The notes beneath the pieces are model-generated. The model was not told the DNA's origin and made no database searches. It saw only the letters and a program-made list of their open reading frames with translations. Positions 25,733-34,547 of a stretch of DNA of 64,000 bases are shown one piece after another. Location: assembly GCA_020846005.1 (NCBI GenBank), contig JADLEQ010000085.1, forward strand, positions 124,001 to 188,000, written 5' to 3'. Both the position numbers and the translations under genes were made by a program. The stretch comes from Polyangiaceae bacterium. GTDB lineage: Bacteria; Myxococcota_A; Polyangia; Polyangiales; Polyangiaceae. Numbering within the stretch: position 1 is the stretch's first letter; each line of letters starts with the position of its first letter.

Positions 25733-27538
25733 ATGCGCCCACCGCTCCGCTCCAGCGCCTCGATCGCCCTCCTCGCCTCCGTCCCGCTCGCCGCCTGCGG
25801 CGCGGGCGCGGCCGCCGAGGCGGTGCGTCCCCCGGAGCGGAGCGCCGGTGCCGCCCTTGGGGAGCAAGCGCCGGGTTGCCACGACGTGGCGCGCGGCGCC
25901 GAGCCGCTGGTCGTCGACTGGCGCGCCGAGGATCGTGGCGATCTCGAGATCGCGATGAAGCAGGGCGTCGCCGTGGTCGCCTACGACTGCAAGGGGCTGC
26001 GCCTCCTCACGGAGTGCAAGCTCGAGGGGACGTACGGCTACCTGGGGATGACGAAGCGCGAGCAGGTCGTCCGGCTCTCCGGGGCGGACGAGGTGAGCGC
26101 GAACCTGCCCTTTTCGGGCGGCGCCGTGGGCGGGGGGGTGACGCGCGCGTCGACGCTCGACGTGGCGATGATCCTCGTCGGGAAGCGGCGCACGACGTGG
26201 GTGGGCCCCACCCGCGCGGATCTCCAGGGGGCGTGCGAGGGCGCGACGCACTGGGTTCGTGGCGCCACGGTCGGTGCCTTCGTGCTCGAGCAGGGCTCGG
26301 AGGCGCGCGTCCGCGCGGCGGCCGAGGTGTTCGGCGCCGGCGCCGGCGGTTCGTCCGAGAGCTCGCGGCAGTCTCGCACCCAGGACGGCAACCCGAAGGC
26401 CTGCGGCGACGCGTCGCCGGACGCGTCGAAGCCGCCCCCGCAGTGCGCCGCGCCCGTCCGCATCACCCTGGTGCCGATCCTGGCCGCGCCCGCGGAGGGG
26501 GCGCCCCCGGCGGCGGCCGAGCCGAGCGCCGGAGCGGCGGCGGAGCCGGCTTGCCCGGCGGGGTTGGTGTTCGCCGAGGGCAAGTGCGTCGCGCCGGGGG
26601 CCGCGGCGGCCTACCTCTGCGATCCGGCCGATCGCGCGACCTGTGAGGCGCAGTGTCAGAAGGGCCACGCGGGGAGCTGCGGCCACCTCGGCCAGCTCCT
26701 CCTCTCCGGGCAGGGCGCCGCGCGCGACCCCGCGAAGGCGGCGGCCGCGCTCGAACAGGGCTGCGACGGCGCCGTCCCGGAGGCCTGCGCAGCCCTAGGC
26801 GCGCTGGTCGAGGCGGGCGAGGGCGTGGCCAAGGACGAGGCGCGCGCGATGGGGATCTACGCGAAGGCCTGCGACGCGGGCGCTGCCGTGGCCTGCGAGC
26901 GCCTCGGCGCCGCGACGCTGCGTGGCGCCGGCGGCCTCTCCCAGGACACACCGCGCGCGCTCGGGTTGCTCCGGCGGGGCTGCGACGGCGGCGCCGACTC
27001 CGCCTGCGCCGCCGCGGCCACCCTGCTGCTCTCGGGGGATGGCGTGGCGCGGGAGGTCCCGGCCGCGCTCGACCTGCATCGAAGGGCGTGCGCTGGCCGC
27101 GTGGCGGCGAGCTGCGTCGAGCTCGGGGCGGCCCACGAGCCCGGCGGCGCGGCCGCGCCCAACCCGGTGCTCGCCTCGGTGTACTACCGGCGCGGGTGCT
27201 ACCGAGGGCAGGCGGAGGCGTGCGCGCACCTGGGGCGGCTCGAGTGGGCGACCAGCCCGGACCAGGCGAAGCGCGGCTTCGAGCTGGCCTGCCAGCGAGG
27301 GTCCGAGCTCGGGTGCGCGGCGATGATCGTGCTCTTCGGCGCGCAGCGGCCGCTCGTGCCGGGGGTCGAGCGGCGCATGGCCCTGGTGAAGGCCTGCAAC
27401 GCGGGCAACGTCCGCGACTGCGGGCTCGCGGGGCTGCTGGAGGCGGCGTCCCGCGGGGCCATGGCGCGGAGCCTGCTCGATCGGGCGTGCCAGCGGGGCG
27501 ATCGACTCTCGTGCGACGCCGCCAAGAAGCTGCCGTGA
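25733..27538 (+). CDS. Cys-rich Sel1-repeat lipoprotein
   Basis: 601 residues. Lipobox LAAC (Cys near 23) predicts lipid anchoring. The first 270 residues carry an unassigned beta-rich domain and a low-complexity Ala/Pro linker. From about 290, Sel1-like repeats of 36-40 residues follow with paired cysteines (for example GHAGSCGHLGQLLLSGQG, GAVPEACAALGALVEAG, GAAVACERLGAATLRG). Such repeats are usually protein-binding solenoids. TATCGG is 6 bases before the ATG. Its stop overlaps the next gene's GTG by 4 bases, so it is embedded in the glycan cluster. Confidence 0.85.
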   Translation: MRPPLRSSASIALLASVPLAACGAGAAAEAVRPPERSAGAALGEQAPGCHDVARGAEPLVVDWRAEDRGDLEIAMKQGVAVVAYDCKGLRLLTECKLEGTYGYLGMTKREQVVRLSGADEVSANLPFSGGAVGGGVTRASTLDVAMILVGKRRTTWVGPTRADLQGACEGATHWVRGATVGAFVLEQGSEARVRAAAEVFGAGAGGSSESSRQSRTQDGNPKACGDASPDASKPPPQCAAPVRITLVPILAAPAEGAPPAAAEPSAGAAAEPACPAGLVFAEGKCVAPGAAAAYLCDPADRATCEAQCQKGHAGSCGHLGQLLLSGQGAARDPAKAAAALEQGCDGAVPEACAALGALVEAGEGVAKDEARAMGIYAKACDAGAAVACERLGAATLRGAGGLSQDTPRALGLLRRGCDGGADSACAAAATLLLSGDGVAREVPAALDLHRRACAGRVAASCVELGAAHEPGGAAAPNPVLASVYYRRGCYRGQAEACAHLGRLEWATSPDQAKRGFELACQRGSELGCAAMIVLFGAQRPLVPGVERRMALVKACNAGNVRDCGLAGLLEAASRGAMARSLLDRACQRGDRLSCDAAKKLP

Positions 27539-28707
27539 CCCACGCCGGAGCCTCCGTGACCCACGATCCCCCGCGCCCCATCGAGTTCTACCGTCACTCC
27601 CTCGGCGAGGCCGAGGCGGCGAGCGTCCGCGAGACGCTGGCGTCCCTGTTCCTCACGCTCGGGCCGCGCGTCGGCGCGTTCGAGCGGGCCCTCGCGGAGC
27701 ACCTCGGCGTGCCCCGCGTGGTCGGGACCTCGAGCTGCACCACGTCCTTGCTGCTCGCGCTCCGCGCGATGGACGTCGGCCCGGGGGACGAGGTCATCAC
27801 CACGCCGATGACGTTCGTCGCGACGTCGAACGCCGTGCTCCACGCCGGCGCGACGCCCGTCTTCGCCGACGTGCTCCCGCGGACGGGACTCCTCGACCCG
27901 AGCGCCGTGGCGCGCGCGATCACGCCGCGTACGAAGGCGATCATCGCGGTGCACCTCTACGGCCAGCTCGCCGACGTGCGCGCGCTGCGCGAGCTCGCGG
28001 ACCAGCACGACCTTTGGCTGGTCGAGGACGCCGCGCACGCGGTGGAGGCGAGGGACGGTGCCCTGCGCACCGCGGCGCTCGGCGACGCCACCTGTTTCAG
28101 CTTCTACGCCACCAAGAACCTCACGAGCGGCGACGGCGGCGCGGTCGCCGTGCACGACGTCGCGCTCGCCGAGCGGATCGCGCGGCTGCGCAACCACGGC
28201 GTGTCCAAGGACGCCGCGTCCCGCCACGGCGGCAGCTACCAGCACTGGGACCTGGTCGAGCTCGGGTACAAGGCCGCGATGACGGACGTGGAGGCCGCCC
28301 TGCTCCTCCCGCAGCTCCCCCGGATCGAGGAGAAGCGCGCGCTCCGCGAGGCGCTGGCGCGCCGCTACGAGCGGGGGCTCGAGGGCCAGGCCGGGATCGA
28401 ACTCGTGCCCCAGGCCGGGACGAGCGGGCGGCACCTGTTCGCGGTGCTCGTCCCGAGCGGGACCCGTGAGGCGGTGCTGGAGGGCCTCGGGCGGCGCCGG
28501 ATCGGCTGCGCCATCAACTACCGCGCGGTGCATACGCTCGCGTACTACCGCGAGCGGTTCGGCTACCGTCGTGAAGCCTTCCCGATCGCGGCCGACTTCG
28601 GCGAGCGGACGCTCTCGCTGCCGCTCTGGCCGGGCCTGCCCGAGGCGGACGTCGACCGAGTGGTCGAGGCCGTCGTGGCCGAGGTCGAGGCGGCGGCGCG
28701 GGGATAG
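27535..28707 (+). CDS. DegT/DnrJ/EryC1-family PLP aminotransferase
   Basis: 390 residues from a GTG overlapping the Sel1 gene (a second GTG at 27556 is possible). The PLP lysine is Lys194 in FYATKNLTSGDGG; TSSCTTSLLLAL binds the cofactor phosphate, VEDAAHA stacks on the ring, and HLYGQ is conserved. The family transfers an amino group to 3- or 4-keto nucleotide sugars, as in aminosugar synthesis. With the upstream SDR it could make a UDP-aminosugar. The product is unknown. Confidence 0.9.
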   Translation: MTHAGASVTHDPPRPIEFYRHSLGEAEAASVRETLASLFLTLGPRVGAFERALAEHLGVPRVVGTSSCTTSLLLALRAMDVGPGDEVITTPMTFVATSNAVLHAGATPVFADVLPRTGLLDPSAVARAITPRTKAIIAVHLYGQLADVRALRELADQHDLWLVEDAAHAVEARDGALRTAALGDATCFSFYATKNLTSGDGGAVAVHDVALAERIARLRNHGVSKDAASRHGGSYQHWDLVELGYKAAMTDVEAALLLPQLPRIEEKRALREALARRYERGLEGQAGIELVPQAGTSGRHLFAVLVPSGTREAVLEGLGRRRIGCAINYRAVHTLAYYRERFGYRREAFPIAADFGERTLSLPLWPGLPEADVDRVVEAVVAEVEAAARG

Positions 28708-28768
28708 CGACCCCGGGGCCGCGAGGCGGGGCTTCGCGGGTCCGAGGGCTCGTGGTAGGCGGTCGCGC

Positions 28769-29872
28769 GTGATCGATGGATCCCCCGCGCGCGGCGCAGG
28801 CGACGCCGGCGTCGACGTGAGCGTCGTCGTCCCGCTCTACAACGAGGAGGGGAACGTCCAGGAGCTGGTGGAGCGCCTCGTGGCGGTGCTCCGGGCGACG
28901 GGAGAGACGTTCGAGCTCGTGCTGGTGGACGACGGCAGCCGGGACGAGACGCCCGTGCTGCTGCGGCGCCTGGTCGCCGAGGTCCCGGAGCTTCGCGCCG
29001 TCCGCTTCGCGCGAAACTACGGGCAGGAGGCCGCCGTCCAGGCGGGCATGCTCGCGTCGACGGGGCGGTGGGTCGTCCAGACGGACGGCGATCTGCAGAA
29101 CCCTCCCGAGGAGATCCCGAAGCTCCTCGCGCGACGCGCCGAGGGGTGGGAGGTGGTCTTCGGCGCCCGCGAGCGCCGGCAGGACCCCTGGCACCGTGTC
29201 CTGGCCTCCCGGCTCCTGGTGCGGGTGATGAGGAGCCTGCTCGGGATCGAGCTCCCGCCCGACGTGACCACGTTCCGCGTCATCCGGGGCGATGTGGCGC
29301 GCCTCATCGCGTCGCTCCCCGAGAAGCGGAAGTTCTTCAGCGCGCTCGTGGTGTGGAGCGGCGCGCGGGCCGTGAGCATCCCCGTCGCGCACGCGGCGCG
29401 GAAGGCCGGTGAGACGAAGTACACCCTCGGCAAGCTCGTGAACCACGCGCTCGACCTCACCGTCGGGTTCAGCGTGCGGCCGCTCCGCTTGATCGGGGGG
29501 ACGGGCGTCGTGATCGCCCTCGGGGGCATGGCGTTCGCCGCCTACCGGGTGGCGCAGAAGCTCCTCGGCGTGGACATCACGCTGGGCTACACGAGCATGT
29601 TCGCCGCCGTGGTCGTGCTCGGCGGGCTCCAGCTGATCGCCCTCTCGGTCATCGGCGAGTACGTGGGGCGGATCTTCGTGCAGATGCAGGATCGCCCGCT
29701 CTATCGCGTGGCGGACGAGCTCCGCGGCGCGGCGGCCCGCGCACGCCTCGGGGACCCAGGGGGCGAGTCCGTGGCCGGCGCGCTCCGCGTCGCGCGCGCG
29801 GCTGGGGCGCCCCCCGAGGAGGCGCCGCCCAGGTCGGCCCGCGTCCGCACCGGGACGGAGGGCGCGCCGTGA
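28769..29872 (+). CDS. Family 2 glycosyltransferase, polyprenyl-phosphate type with two TM helices
   Basis: 367 residues from a GTG. The GT-A domain has VVVPLYNEEGNV, LVDDGSRDE and QTDGDLQNPPEEI. Two transmembrane helices near the C terminus (GGTGVVIALGGMAFAAY, FAAVVVLGGLQLIALSVIGEYVG) end in the GRIFVQMQDRPLY motif. This is the DPM1/ArnC/GtrB layout: transfer of a sugar from a nucleotide donor to undecaprenyl phosphate at the inner membrane. The last 60 residues are an Ala/Arg-rich tail. It overlaps the next gene by 4 bases. Confidence 0.92.
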   Translation: MIDGSPARGAGDAGVDVSVVVPLYNEEGNVQELVERLVAVLRATGETFELVLVDDGSRDETPVLLRRLVAEVPELRAVRFARNYGQEAAVQAGMLASTGRWVVQTDGDLQNPPEEIPKLLARRAEGWEVVFGARERRQDPWHRVLASRLLVRVMRSLLGIELPPDVTTFRVIRGDVARLIASLPEKRKFFSALVVWSGARAVSIPVAHAARKAGETKYTLGKLVNHALDLTVGFSVRPLRLIGGTGVVIALGGMAFAAYRVAQKLLGVDITLGYTSMFAAVVVLGGLQLIALSVIGEYVGRIFVQMQDRPLYRVADELRGAAARARLGDPGGESVAGALRVARAAGAPPEEAPPRSARVRTGTEGAP

Positions 29873-31140
29873 CGCGCCGTGTGCTCATCGTAGGCTGCGG
29901 GTTCCCGCAGCTCGGGCTGCTGCGCTTCGCGCGGGGCGAGGGCCTGTACGTGGTGGGCGCCGACGCCAACCCCGGCGCGGTCGGCGTCGCCACGTGTGAC
30001 GCGTACGCGCAGGCCTCCACGGCCGACGCGGGGGCGTTGGTCCGCGCCGCCCGCGAGCACGGCGCGGACGCCCTGACCACCTGCGGCTCCGAGCTGGCGC
30101 TCGCCCCGGTGGCCGAGGCGGCGCGAGCGCTCGGGCTGCCCTTCTACGCGACGCCGGAGCTGCTGGCGGCCATGCGCCACAAGCACGACATGCGCGCGCT
30201 CTACGCCGCCGGCCACGCGCCGTCGCCGGCCTACCGCGCCGCTCGCTCGCTCGACGAGGTGAGCGCGTTCGCCCGCGAGCACGGGCTCCCGCTCGTGGTG
30301 AAGCCGTCTCGCGGCTGGGGGCAGCGGGGCGTGCGCGTCGTGCGAGACGAGTCGGAGCTCCTGGCGGCGGCCACCGCAGCGCTGGAGGCCGCGCGCGACG
30401 CGAGCGGCAACGCGCCGGAGGAGCGGGGCGCGCCCGTCTGCGTCGTCGAGGAGTTCGTGGAGGGCTCGGAGTACAGCGTGGACGCGTACACCGCCGACGG
30501 CGAGACGGAGGTGCTGGCGGTGACCGAGCGGATCATCACCACGTACCCCGATCCACCCGGGATCACCTTCGCGGAGGTGTACCCCTCTGGGCTAGAGCCG
30601 GCGGCGCTCCGCGCGGTCGAGGACGCCGCTCGCCGGGGCGCGCGAGCGCTCGGGATCCGGCGCGGCCCCACGTACACGCAGGTCCGGTTCGGGCCGAGGG
30701 GCGCGTTCCTGGTGGAGACAGCGCATCGCCTGGGCGGCGGCCTGGATCCGGACGTGACGCTCCTCGCGAGCGGGGTCTCGCTGTACCGCCGGATCCTGGG
30801 GGTCGCGCTCGACCGCCCCGACTGGGAGCGCGCGGGCGCAGAGGCGGCGCGTCACGGCGGCGCGACCGGCCGGTTCCTCGTCGCGCGGGCCGGGCGCGTC
30901 CAGTCCGTGACCGGGCTCGAGGCGGCGCGCCGGTCGCCCGGGGTCGTCGACGCCCAGGTGTACGTCGAGCCGGGGAAGCTCGTCGGGCCGCTGACGGACG
31001 GCAGCCAGCGCGCCGGGCATGTCCTCGCTGCGGGCTCCTCCCGAGAGGACGCCGAGGCCCGAGCGCGTGCCGCGATGGATCTCATCCAGATCACGACCCG
31101 GCCCGAGCCCAGCGTGGCGAGCGAGGGGAGGGCGCAGTGA
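29869..31140 (+). CDS. ATP-grasp carboxylate-amine ligase
   Basis: 423 residues. The N-terminal Rossmann-like part starts LIVGCGFPQLGLLRFA. The ATP-grasp core has LPLVVKPSRGWGQRGV, a Glu-rich VVEEFVEGSEYSVD and the metal-binding VETAHRLGGG. ATP-grasp enzymes join a carboxylate to an amine or thiol through an acyl phosphate. Placed between a sugar aminotransferase/GT2 pair and a methyltransferase, it may amidate an aminosugar with an amino acid; this is inference. It overlaps both neighbours by 4 bases. Confidence 0.88.
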   Translation: MTRRVLIVGCGFPQLGLLRFARGEGLYVVGADANPGAVGVATCDAYAQASTADAGALVRAAREHGADALTTCGSELALAPVAEAARALGLPFYATPELLAAMRHKHDMRALYAAGHAPSPAYRAARSLDEVSAFAREHGLPLVVKPSRGWGQRGVRVVRDESELLAAATAALEAARDASGNAPEERGAPVCVVEEFVEGSEYSVDAYTADGETEVLAVTERIITTYPDPPGITFAEVYPSGLEPAALRAVEDAARRGARALGIRRGPTYTQVRFGPRGAFLVETAHRLGGGLDPDVTLLASGVSLYRRILGVALDRPDWERAGAEAARHGGATGRFLVARAGRVQSVTGLEAARRSPGVVDAQVYVEPGKLVGPLTDGSQRAGHVLAAGSSREDAEARARAAMDLIQITTRPEPSVASEGRAQ

Positions 31141-31922
31141 CTCGAGGGCGAACCTGGCTCGAGCTCATCCGCGATCGTTCGCGGAAGCAGGGGCTCTACG
31201 ACTCTCCCGGCTACTGGGACATGAAGGCCACGGCCTACTCCGGGCTCGCGCGCAGCAACTGGCCGAGCAACGCCTACAACCGCGAGGTGCACCGGCGGCA
31301 GATGGCGGTGCTCGACCGGCTCCTCGGGGACGTGCGCGGCCGGCGCGTAGCGGATGTCGGGTGCGGCACGGGGCGCGCGAGCCACCACCTCGCGCGGCGC
31401 GGCGCCCGGGTGACGGGCTGGGACTTCTCGCCGAAGGCCGTCGAGGCCGCGGCGGGCGAGGCGCGGGCCGAGGGCCTGAGCGCCGAGTTCCAGGTGGGCA
31501 ACGTGCGTGAGCCGTTCCCGGCGGAGCTGCACGGCGCGTTCGACGCGGTCGTCGTGATCGGGTGCCTCACGCTCGCGTGCCGGGACACCGCGGAGCTCGA
31601 TCAGGCGCTCGGGCACCTCGCGGCGCTCCCGGCGCGCGGCGCGAAGCTGGTGCTGATCGAGCCCCTGCACGAGTCGCGGCTCCTCCGGCGCATCCTCCGG
31701 CTCTCGGTGGACGGCCTGGTCGAGCGCGCGTCCCGGCTCGGGCTCGACCTCGTCCACCGCGAGGGGCTCTTCTTCTTCCCGGCTCGGTATGCGCTCGCGT
31801 TCCGCGAGCTGCCCGACGCCATCGTCCGTCCGGCGGTCGAGGTGGGCGAGCGGGTGCTCGGCGTGTCGCCGGCGCTGGAGCGGCTGGGAGACTACAAAGT
31901 CGTCGCGTTCACCCGCCGCTGA
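31137..31922 (+). CDS. SAM-dependent methyltransferase (class I)
   Basis: 261 residues. The SAM site VADVGCGTGRASHHLAR lies near 65-82, followed by GWDFSPKAVEAA and the VVIGCLTLACRD region. The N terminus (GLYDSPGYWDMKATAYSGLARSNWPSN) looks like a substrate-cap region. It is translationally coupled to the ATP-grasp gene, so it probably methylates the product of that pathway. O- versus N-methylation cannot be told. Confidence 0.88.
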   Translation: MTRGRTWLELIRDRSRKQGLYDSPGYWDMKATAYSGLARSNWPSNAYNREVHRRQMAVLDRLLGDVRGRRVADVGCGTGRASHHLARRGARVTGWDFSPKAVEAAAGEARAEGLSAEFQVGNVREPFPAELHGAFDAVVVIGCLTLACRDTAELDQALGHLAALPARGAKLVLIEPLHESRLLRRILRLSVDGLVERASRLGLDLVHREGLFFFPARYALAFRELPDAIVRPAVEVGERVLGVSPALERLGDYKVVAFTRR

Positions 31923-31956
31923 GCGCGCGGCGCAGCGCGCGCGCGCCGTCCGTGGC

Positions 31957-33138
31957 ATGACTCCCTCGATGTCCCGTGGGAGGTCGCCCGTGACGGCCGG
32001 GAGGCGCGCGCGCCCGCAGCGGCCCCTGGATGAGCGCCTCGTCGGCGGCAACCGGGCGACGCTCCTCCGTGACGGCCGCGAGGCGTTCCCCGCGATGCTC
32101 GAAGCCATCGCCGGCGCGCGCGATCAGGTGTTGCTCGAGATGTACTGGTTCGACTCCGATCGCGTCGGCCGGCGGTTCGCGACGGCGCTCGGCGCCGCGG
32201 CGCGGCGGGGCGTGGAGGTCGCGCTCATGTACGACAGCTTCGGTTCGGCGGCGGCCGATCGGAGGATGTTCGCCGAGCTCGAGGCGTCGGGTGCGCGGGT
32301 GCACGAGGTCAACCCGATCGCTCCCTGGCGCGATCGCTTCGAGCTCACGACGCTGCTACGTCGCACCCACCGCAAGCTGCTCGTCGTAGACGGTCGCGCC
32401 GGCTTCACCGGCGGGATCAACCTCGCGGACCAGTGGCTGCCCGAGGAGGACGGCGGCGATGGTTGGCGCGACGACGCGGTGCGCATCGAGGGGCCCGTCG
32501 CCGCGCAGCTCGTGGAGCTGTTCGCCCGCGCGTGGGAGCGAGGGGGGCGAGGCGCGCTGCGACGCCTGCCCGTCGCCGCGCCGGTCGGCACGCACCAGGC
32601 GCGGGTGCTCGGGGAGCGGTGGTTCAGGAGCCAGCTCTCCATCGTCCGGGCGTACGTCCACCACATCGCGACGGCGACCCGGCGGGTGTGGATCACCAAC
32701 AGCTACTTTCTCCCGAGCTCTGGAGTGCTGAAGGCGCTGACGCGCGCGGCGGCCCGCGGCGTCGACGTGCGCGTGCTCCTCCCGGGGACGAGCGACGTGG
32801 AGGTCGTCCGGAGGGCGGCTCGCGCGAGCTACGATCGGCTGCTCTCGGGGAGGGTGCGGATCTTCGAGTGGTACGGCCGCGTGCTCCACGCGAAGACGGC
32901 CCTCGTGGACGACGACTGGTGCACCATCGGCTCGTTCAACCTGGACCACCTCTCGCTCCGCTACAACCTCGAGCTCAGCCTCACGGTGGCCGATCCCGGC
33001 TTCGTGGGCGAGCTCGCGCGGAGCTTCCTCGACGATCTCGAGAGCTCCCGCGAGGTCCGCCGCGAGGCGCACCTGGCGCGGAGTCGCGTGGAGCGCGCGA
33101 TCGACTGGGCGCTCTACCGCGCGCGATCGCTCATGTGA
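31957..33138 (+). CDS. Phospholipase D-family protein, cardiolipin synthase-like
   Basis: 393 residues. There are two HKD motifs: THRKLLVVDG (about 138) and LHAKTALVDDDWCTIGSFNLD (about 310). FTGGINLADQW and NSYFLPSS are typical of ClsA/ClsB proteins. No N-terminal transmembrane helices are seen, so it resembles soluble ClsB. It would join two phosphatidylglycerols into cardiolipin or transfer a phosphatidyl group to another alcohol. Its 3' end overlaps the convergent HD gene by 8 bases. Confidence 0.88.
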   Translation: MTPSMSRGRSPVTAGRRARPQRPLDERLVGGNRATLLRDGREAFPAMLEAIAGARDQVLLEMYWFDSDRVGRRFATALGAAARRGVEVALMYDSFGSAAADRRMFAELEASGARVHEVNPIAPWRDRFELTTLLRRTHRKLLVVDGRAGFTGGINLADQWLPEEDGGDGWRDDAVRIEGPVAAQLVELFARAWERGGRGALRRLPVAAPVGTHQARVLGERWFRSQLSIVRAYVHHIATATRRVWITNSYFLPSSGVLKALTRAAARGVDVRVLLPGTSDVEVVRRAARASYDRLLSGRVRIFEWYGRVLHAKTALVDDDWCTIGSFNLDHLSLRYNLELSLTVADPGFVGELARSFLDDLESSREVRREAHLARSRVERAIDWALYRARSLM

Positions 33139-34447
33139 CGGCGCCGTGCGGAGCGTCCGCCTCGACGGCCGCGACCACGGCCTCGCGGATCTCGGGCGCG
33201 AACACCAGCCGCACGCGTCGCAGGCGCTCCGACTGCAGGCGCGCGAGCAGGAACGACACCTCGGACGGCCGCGCCCGTCGCCCGCCCCCCAAGATCACCG
33301 TGAGCGGTTCGTCTTCGCCCGCGAACGGCACGTCCTCGGCCACGTCCAGCCCGACGTAGTGCTCGGGCGCGAGCCCGTGACCGCGCGCCACGTCGCGCGC
33401 GCGCTCGAGCGCCCGCTGGCGAGCCTCGGGCTCGCGCTGCTCGCCGAGCAGCTCGTGGGTCTTGAAGAGCCGGCGACGGTTCATCCGCCGCGCGAGATCG
33501 GCCAGGATCGGGTCGGGCGCGTCCTGCCAGGCGCGGAGCGCGACCGACAGCACCGCGTCGTCCAGCTCGAGGTACGTCCCGAGCGAGCAGTCGCCCGTCA
33601 TCGCGAGCGTCGCGATCGCCGGTGGGACCCCGGGGAGCCGCTGCCCGTCGAGGAGCAGCACCCGCACCCGGGCGAGGATCCGCGTGATCATCTGCTCGGC
33701 CGCCCGGCCCGCCTTGTGGAAGTACACCTGCTGGAACATGAAGAGCCGGGCGAGGACGAACGACTCGATCGCGGGCAGCCCCTTCGCGCCGTCGATCGCG
33801 AGCCCGGGGCCACCCTCCGTCTCGGGGGCGTCGCCGAAGCGGAAGCTCCGGAGCAGCCAGTCGAGATCGAAGCGACCGTAGGAGACCCCGGTGAAATGGG
33901 CGTCGCGGAGCAGGTAGTCGGAGCGGTCCACGTCGAAGGTGCCGCTCACCGCGCGCGCCAGGTAGCCGAGCTCGTGGCGCCCGTGCACGAGCTCGGCGAC
34001 CCGGGCGGGGAGGGCGGGGTCGACCTCCCGGAGCGAACGCCCGACCTCCGTGCCGTCGTCGAGGAGGACGCGGCGGGTCCACTCCTCGTGCCGGGGGCCG
34101 TCCGGCAGCGCCTCCTCGAAGAGGTGGGAGAAGGGTCCGTGGCCGAGATCGTGGAGCAGCGCGGCGACCAACGCCTCGCGGGCGCGCTCGCTCGTCAGCC
34201 GCTGCCAGTAGGGGAGCTCGCCGTGGAGCGCGCGCAGGCGCTCGACCAGGCGCTGCATCACGTGGGCGGTGCCGATGGCGTGGCTGAACCGCGTGTGGTC
34301 GGCGCCGGGGTAGGCGAGCGACGCGAGCCCGAGCTGCTTGATGCGCCGGAGCCGCTGCACCTCCGCCGTCTCGAGCAGGCGCGGCAGGAGGGCGCTCTCC
34401 GCGGACTCGAAGGCGATGAGCCCGTGGACGGGATCTCGGAGGAGCAC
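33131..34447 (-). CDS. HD-domain phosphohydrolase (dGTPase/SAMHD1-like)
   Basis: 438 residues from a GTG at 34447; TAGGCT lies 6 bases upstream. It starts LLRDPVHGLIAF, the hallmark of the SAMHD1-like group. Metal ligands are in HTRFSHAIGTAHV and LLHDLGHGPFSH, with a later Asp in DVDRSDYLLRD. It probably hydrolyses (d)NTPs or another nucleotide. A C-terminal region of about 150 residues (LTVILGGGRRARPSEVSFLLARL) is conserved in this group. Confidence 0.88.
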   Translation of the reverse strand: MLLRDPVHGLIAFESAESALLPRLLETAEVQRLRRIKQLGLASLAYPGADHTRFSHAIGTAHVMQRLVERLRALHGELPYWQRLTSERAREALVAALLHDLGHGPFSHLFEEALPDGPRHEEWTRRVLLDDGTEVGRSLREVDPALPARVAELVHGRHELGYLARAVSGTFDVDRSDYLLRDAHFTGVSYGRFDLDWLLRSFRFGDAPETEGGPGLAIDGAKGLPAIESFVLARLFMFQQVYFHKAGRAAEQMITRILARVRVLLLDGQRLPGVPPAIATLAMTGDCSLGTYLELDDAVLSVALRAWQDAPDPILADLARRMNRRRLFKTHELLGEQREPEARQRALERARDVARGHGLAPEHYVGLDVAEDVPFAGEDEPLTVILGGGRRARPSEVSFLLARLQSERLRRVRLVFAPEIREAVVAAVEADAPHGAVT

Positions 34448-34547
34448 GCGCCGAGCCTACCCGAGGCGTGGGCCGGGGCCGCCCGGCGGCCGGCCGCCGC
34501 GCCGTTTTCCCTGGACAGGAGGGCGAATCGCTCGTAGCGGTTGGAGG

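Noticed and set aside
24609-33138. O-antigen or capsule locus
   Set aside because: No Wzx/Wzy, Wza/Wzc or ABC exporter genes and only one glycosyltransferase, so a full polysaccharide locus is not supported.
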